Positions 5,043-7,346 of a stretch of DNA of 7,346 nucleotides are shown one piece after another. Source of the DNA: Thermoleophilaceae bacterium (GTDB lineage: Bacteria > Actinomycetota > Thermoleophilia > Solirubrobacterales > Thermoleophilaceae); assembly GCA_013812485.1 (NCBI GenBank), contig JACCTJ010000084.1, forward strand, positions 1 through 7,346, read 5' to 3'. Each line of letters opens with the position of its first letter. Positions within the stretch are counted from its first letter, which is position 1. Under the pieces are notes generated by a model. The model made no database searches and had not been told where the DNA came from. It was given only the letters and a program-made list of their open reading frames with translations. The translations under genes were made by a program, and so were the position numbers.

Positions 5043-6044
5043 TCAGTCGCCGTCGAGCCACTGCGCGCGCGTCGGTCCGGCGACGGGCGAGGAGCCGCCC
5101 GACAGCTCGCCCGCGAGCTCGCCGAGCAGGCCGTGTCGCTCCGCGGCGACGCTGTGTTGATGGATGGTCTCGAGGTTCTCCTGGCGCGCGCTCACGAAGG
5201 CGTGCTCGCCGAGGTGGCCGAGGCGCTCGACCGACATCCGCACCATCTCGCGCACACAGTCCTCGACGAAGCGCGGCCGCCGGTGGGCCTTCGCGACTAC
5301 GTGGGCCTCGTCGGGGCGCTTGAGCAGCTCGTAGATCTCGGAGCTCATCGACTCCTCGACGATCCCGAGCAGGAGATGCGGATCGACGCTCGCGGGCTCC
5401 TCGCCCTCGGGCGCGCCGACCCAGAGCGTGCCGACGCCGCGCTGGTTGTGGGTCGCGACGGGCACGCAGGCGAGCACACGCTCGATCTCGTCTGAGTCGA
5501 AGCCGTCGGCGGCGAGGCGCTCGCGGGCTTCGTCGGTCGCCATGGCCTGCCCGCACGGGCAGGCGGTGATGCCCTGGGCGCTGACCCCTGCGACCCGTCG
5601 CGTGCGGCCCTCGCGCGCCGCGGCCGCCCCGAGCAGGGTGTGGATGCTCTGGCTCACGGCCCCCGACACCGGTGCCCGGCGAAGCCTCGGAAAGCGCGCG
5701 GCGAGACTGACCTCGGCCCACCGGCGGCCCTGGCGCTCGCGCACGCGCTCGGCGATGTCCCCGGCGAGCGTGTCCGCCCGCACCGAGCCGCGCAGCGCGG
5801 CCTCGCCGATGGCCTCCTCGATCGCTTCGTCGAAGCGCGACATGTGCGCGCCGCGCTGGTCGGGACCGAGGTCGACCGAGCAATCGATGACCACCGGGTA
5901 GGGCTCCTCGGCGCCGGGAGGGCCGAGGCGTACGACGCGCTCGACACCGGTCACGCCGACGCGCGAGAGGCTGAGCCGGGCCTGCGGGCGCGCGGCCTGG
6001 ACGTCGTCGGCGGGGCGCACGGGGGGGAGGGCAAGGTCGGTCAT
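5043..6044 (-). CDS. folE2: GTP cyclohydrolase I, type IB (FolE2/MptA family)
   Basis: This 333-aa cytosolic metalloenzyme converts GTP to 7,8-dihydroneopterin triphosphate, the entry to folate and queuosine synthesis. Diagnostic segments are [14 protein letters not shown] at 58-71, [10 protein letters not shown] at 159-168 with C162/C164, THNQRG at 198-203 with H199, [18 protein letters not shown] at 229-246, and the [12 protein letters not shown] end with H295/H297. The Cys, His and Glu residues in these blocks include the expected metal and catalytic ligands. It is not related in sequence to the classical FolE. The ATG at 6044 gives the family's short polar lead; the frame is open to 6146 but that would overlap the divergent promoter region. 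No Shine-Dalgarno is seen; a TANNNT box is 11 bases upstream. No zinc-repressor site was recognised, though many folE2 genes are under zinc control. Confidence 0.96.
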   Translation of the reverse strand: MTDLALPPVRPADDVQAARPQARLSLSRVGVTGVERVVRLGPPGAEEPYPVVIDCSVDLGPDQRGAHMSRFDEAIEEAIGEAALRGSVRADTLAGDIAERVRERQGRRWAEVSLAARFPRLRRAPVSGAVSQSIHTLLGAAAAREGRTRRVAGVSAQGITACPCGQAMATDEARERLAADGFDSDEIERVLACVPVATHNQRGVGTLWVGAPEGEEPASVDPHLLLGIVEESMSSEIYELLKRPDEAHVVAKAHRRPRFVEDCVREMVRMSVERLGHLGEHAFVSARQENLETIHQHSVAAERHGLLGELAGELSGGSSPVAGPTRAQWLDGD

Positions 6045-6055
6045 GTCAGGAGCTG

Positions 6056-6061
6056 ACGATA
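6056..6061 (-). promoter_or_regulatory. TANNNT box, possible leaderless -10 for folE2
   Basis: The minus strand reads TATCGT 11 bases before ATG 6044. This would give a very short leader or none, in line with the missing Shine-Dalgarno. Confidence 0.35.
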
Positions 6062-6080
6062 TCTCCCGCGCCACCTCGTC

Positions 6081-6102
6081 CGCCCGGCGGCGGGCGTATA
6101 GT
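6081..6102 (+). promoter_or_regulatory. Probable -10 of the sigma factor gene with adjoining inverted repeat
   Basis: TATAGT at 6097-6102 is the best -10-like hexamer in the region and lies 73 bases before ATG 6176. Touching it upstream is a six-base inverted repeat, CGCCCG (6081-6086) and CGGGCG (6091-6096), with a four-base centre, within the usual -35/-10 spacer. No good -35 was found. The repeat could be an operator or just GC-rich chance. Confidence 0.4.
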
Positions 6103-6175
6103 GGCGGCCCTCGTCCTGCAGGCGTGGCTGCTCGCGCGGTCGCCACCCTGCCGAGAGCGGTTCTGGGGGCAAACC

Positions 6176-7309
6176 ATGAGCGCAGACGATCGGAGTGTGG
6201 CCGTCGCCGAGGCTCTTCCGACCGCGCTCGAAGTCGACGAGATCCGCGGCCTGGTCACCCTCGGACAGGAGCGCGGCTTTCTCCGGCTCGAGGAGATAGC
6301 CGCCTGTCTCTCCGAGCTCGAGGTCACGCGCGAGCAGGTCCTCGAGCTCCGGGCTCACCTGGTCGAACAGGGGATCGAGCTGCACGAAGGCGACGGCGAG
6401 CCGCTCGCCCGCGAGGCGGCGCGCACGGACGGCGAGGCTGACGGCGCGGCGCCGGAGAGGCCCGAGCTCGACCTCACGGTGGAGCCGAGCCTCGACTCGC
6501 TGCGCCTCTACCTGCGCTCGATCGGCCGCGTCGGCCTGCTCACCGGCCGCCAGGAGGTGGAGCTGGCCGAGCGCATCGAGCGCGGCGACATCGCGGCCAA
6601 GCAACACATGATCGAGGCCAACCTGCGCCTCGTGGTCTCGATCGCCAAGGGCTACATGGGCCGCGGGCTGTCCTTCCTCGACCTGATCCAGGAGGGTTCC
6701 CTCGGGCTGATCCGCGCCGTCGAGAAGTTCGACCATCGCCGCGGCTACAAGTTCTCGACGTATGCGACCTGGTGGATCCGCCAGGCGGTGACGCGCGCTA
6801 TCGCCGACAAGTCGCGCACCATCCGCATCCCCGTGCACATGGCGGAGCGGATCAACAAGCTCACCTACGTCGAGCGCAGCCTCGTGCAGCAGCTCGGGCG
6901 CGAGCCGACCGCGGCCGAGCTCGCCGCGGCGCTCGACCGCCCCGTGAGGGAGGTCAAGGAGATGCGCCGCATCGCCCAGGCCCCGATCTCGCTCGAGCGC
7001 CCGATCGGCGAGGGGGAGGACTCCGAGTTCGGGGACCTGATCGAGGACGACGGCTCGGTCTCCCCGCTCGAGCAGACGATCGACAACATGCGCCGCGAGA
7101 GCCTGGCCCGCGCGCTCGGAGCGCTGCCCGCGCGCGAGCGCGGCGTGATCTCCATGCGCTACGGGCTCGACGGCGAGGAGCCGAAGACCCTGGAGGAGGT
7201 GGGGCGCGCCTTCGGCCTCACGCGCGAGCGCATCCGCCAGATCGAGACCCACACGCTGCGCAAGCTCAAGGCCCTGCCCGAGGCCGAGCGCCTGCGCGGC
7301 GCCTCCTAG
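6176..7309 (+). CDS. rpoD: RNA polymerase sigma factor, RpoD/SigA type
   Basis: This 377-aa protein directs RNA polymerase to promoters. Residues ~12-70 look like a compact region 1.1 ([16 protein letters not shown]); an acidic linker follows to ~105. Region 1.2 is at ~106-140 ([20 protein letters not shown]). Regions 2.1-2.4 are at ~141-222, with [20 protein letters not shown] at 166-185 and [19 protein letters not shown] at 191-209 for -10 opening, ending RTIRIPVHM. Region 3 is ~223-305 ([21 protein letters not shown]). Region 4.2, with the -35-reading helix-turn-helix, is [20 protein letters not shown] at 338-357. These match primary (group 1) or near-primary (group 2) sigmas; region 1.1 favours primary. 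The ATG 6176 follows TGGGGGCAAACC, a weak ribosome site; the GTG at 6101 is rejected because it lies in the -10. After IRQIE the sequence is THTLRKL, where many sigmas have AKALRKL. Confidence 0.95.
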   Translation: MSADDRSVAVAEALPTALEVDEIRGLVTLGQERGFLRLEEIAACLSELEVTREQVLELRAHLVEQGIELHEGDGEPLAREAARTDGEADGAAPERPELDLTVEPSLDSLRLYLRSIGRVGLLTGRQEVELAERIERGDIAAKQHMIEANLRLVVSIAKGYMGRGLSFLDLIQEGSLGLIRAVEKFDHRRGYKFSTYATWWIRQAVTRAIADKSRTIRIPVHMAERINKLTYVERSLVQQLGREPTAAELAAALDRPVREVKEMRRIAQAPISLERPIGEGEDSEFGDLIEDDGSVSPLEQTIDNMRRESLARALGALPARERGVISMRYGLDGEEPKTLEEVGRAFGLTRERIRQIETHTLRKLKALPEAERLRGAS

Positions 7310-7346
7310 CGAGGGGCCGCCCGGCCGGACCTGGCGATGGTCGCCC

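Noticed and set aside
4915..5883. A 322-codon minus-strand frame with very high Arg content
   Set aside because: Out-of-frame shadow of folE2; the Arg-rich, low-complexity look is typical of shifted high-GC genes.
6101..6175. Upstream GTG start that would add 25 residues to the sigma factor
   Set aside because: The GTG overlaps the TATAGT box and the added residues do not resemble sigma region 1.1; ATG 6176 fits better.
6041..7252. A 403-codon open frame on the minus strand across the sigma factor gene
   Set aside because: It is the antisense shadow of rpoD; it is open only because of high GC and codon bias, and shows no family signature.
7310..7346. GGCC-gccc-GGCC near the end as a terminator for rpoD
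   Set aside because: Only four base pairs, no T-run, and the window ends too soon to judge.
1..7346. CRISPR arrays, tRNA or rRNA genes, complete insertion sequences
   Set aside because: Read for regularly spaced repeats, tRNA-like TTCGA loops with acceptor stems and long inverted repeats; only isolated short matches inside coding genes were found.

Overview
The window is high-GC DNA with strong G/C preference at third codon positions. It is most consistent with an actinomycetote, and tentatively with the Thermoleophilia/Solirubrobacterales, judging by the look of the primary-type sigma factor and the lineup of genes; this placement is an inference, not a search result. It splits into two parts. 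Positions 1 to about 2100 are an accessory patch of broken mobile-element genes plus one intact defence-type gene, with visibly more A/T-ending codons. Positions about 2100 to 7346 are compact, conserved chromosomal genes.

Accessory patch. The C-terminal end of a Tn3-family transposase (41-464, +) carries a one-base frameshift. Overlapping its stop is an intact 427-aa ApeA-like protein (454-1737, +), which has an ApeA-type N-terminal region and a HEPN domain with an R-x4-H ribonuclease motif. Its 3' end abuts the front half of a small antibiotic-biosynthesis-monooxygenase-like gene on the minus strand (about 1747-1914). That fragment keeps its promoter-like boxes, its strong ribosome binding site and about 55 codons, then loses homology. 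Next comes a frameshifted C-terminal scrap of a tyrosine recombinase (1993-2080, +). The patch looks like a degraded integration hotspot in which only the putative anti-phage gene has stayed open.

Chromosomal part. A TlpA/thioredoxin-like lipoprotein (2096-2650, +) faces a secreted or lipid-anchored staphylococcal-nuclease-like protein (2699-3478, -). Upstream of the nuclease on the same strand is a 65-aa very charged protein (3547-3744, -). Divergent from it, a DUF3817 membrane protein (3845-4138, +) and the phosphatidylglycerophosphate synthase PgsA (4155-4739, +) form a probable two-gene operon. PgsA meets, stop to stop, a minus-strand reading frame (4736-5035) that resembles a Clp N-terminal repeat but has no ordinary start codon. 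Upstream of that on the minus strand is folE2 (5043-6044), the first enzyme of pterin synthesis. folE2 is divergent from an RpoD/SigA-type sigma factor (6176-7309, +) across a 131-bp promoter region.

Regulation. Four start codons without a clear Shine-Dalgarno sequence each have a TANNNT box 9 to 11 bases upstream, the arrangement expected for leaderless transcripts. No tRNA, rRNA, CRISPR array or complete insertion sequence was seen. The candidate of most interest is the ApeA-like gene wedged between mobile-element remnants.
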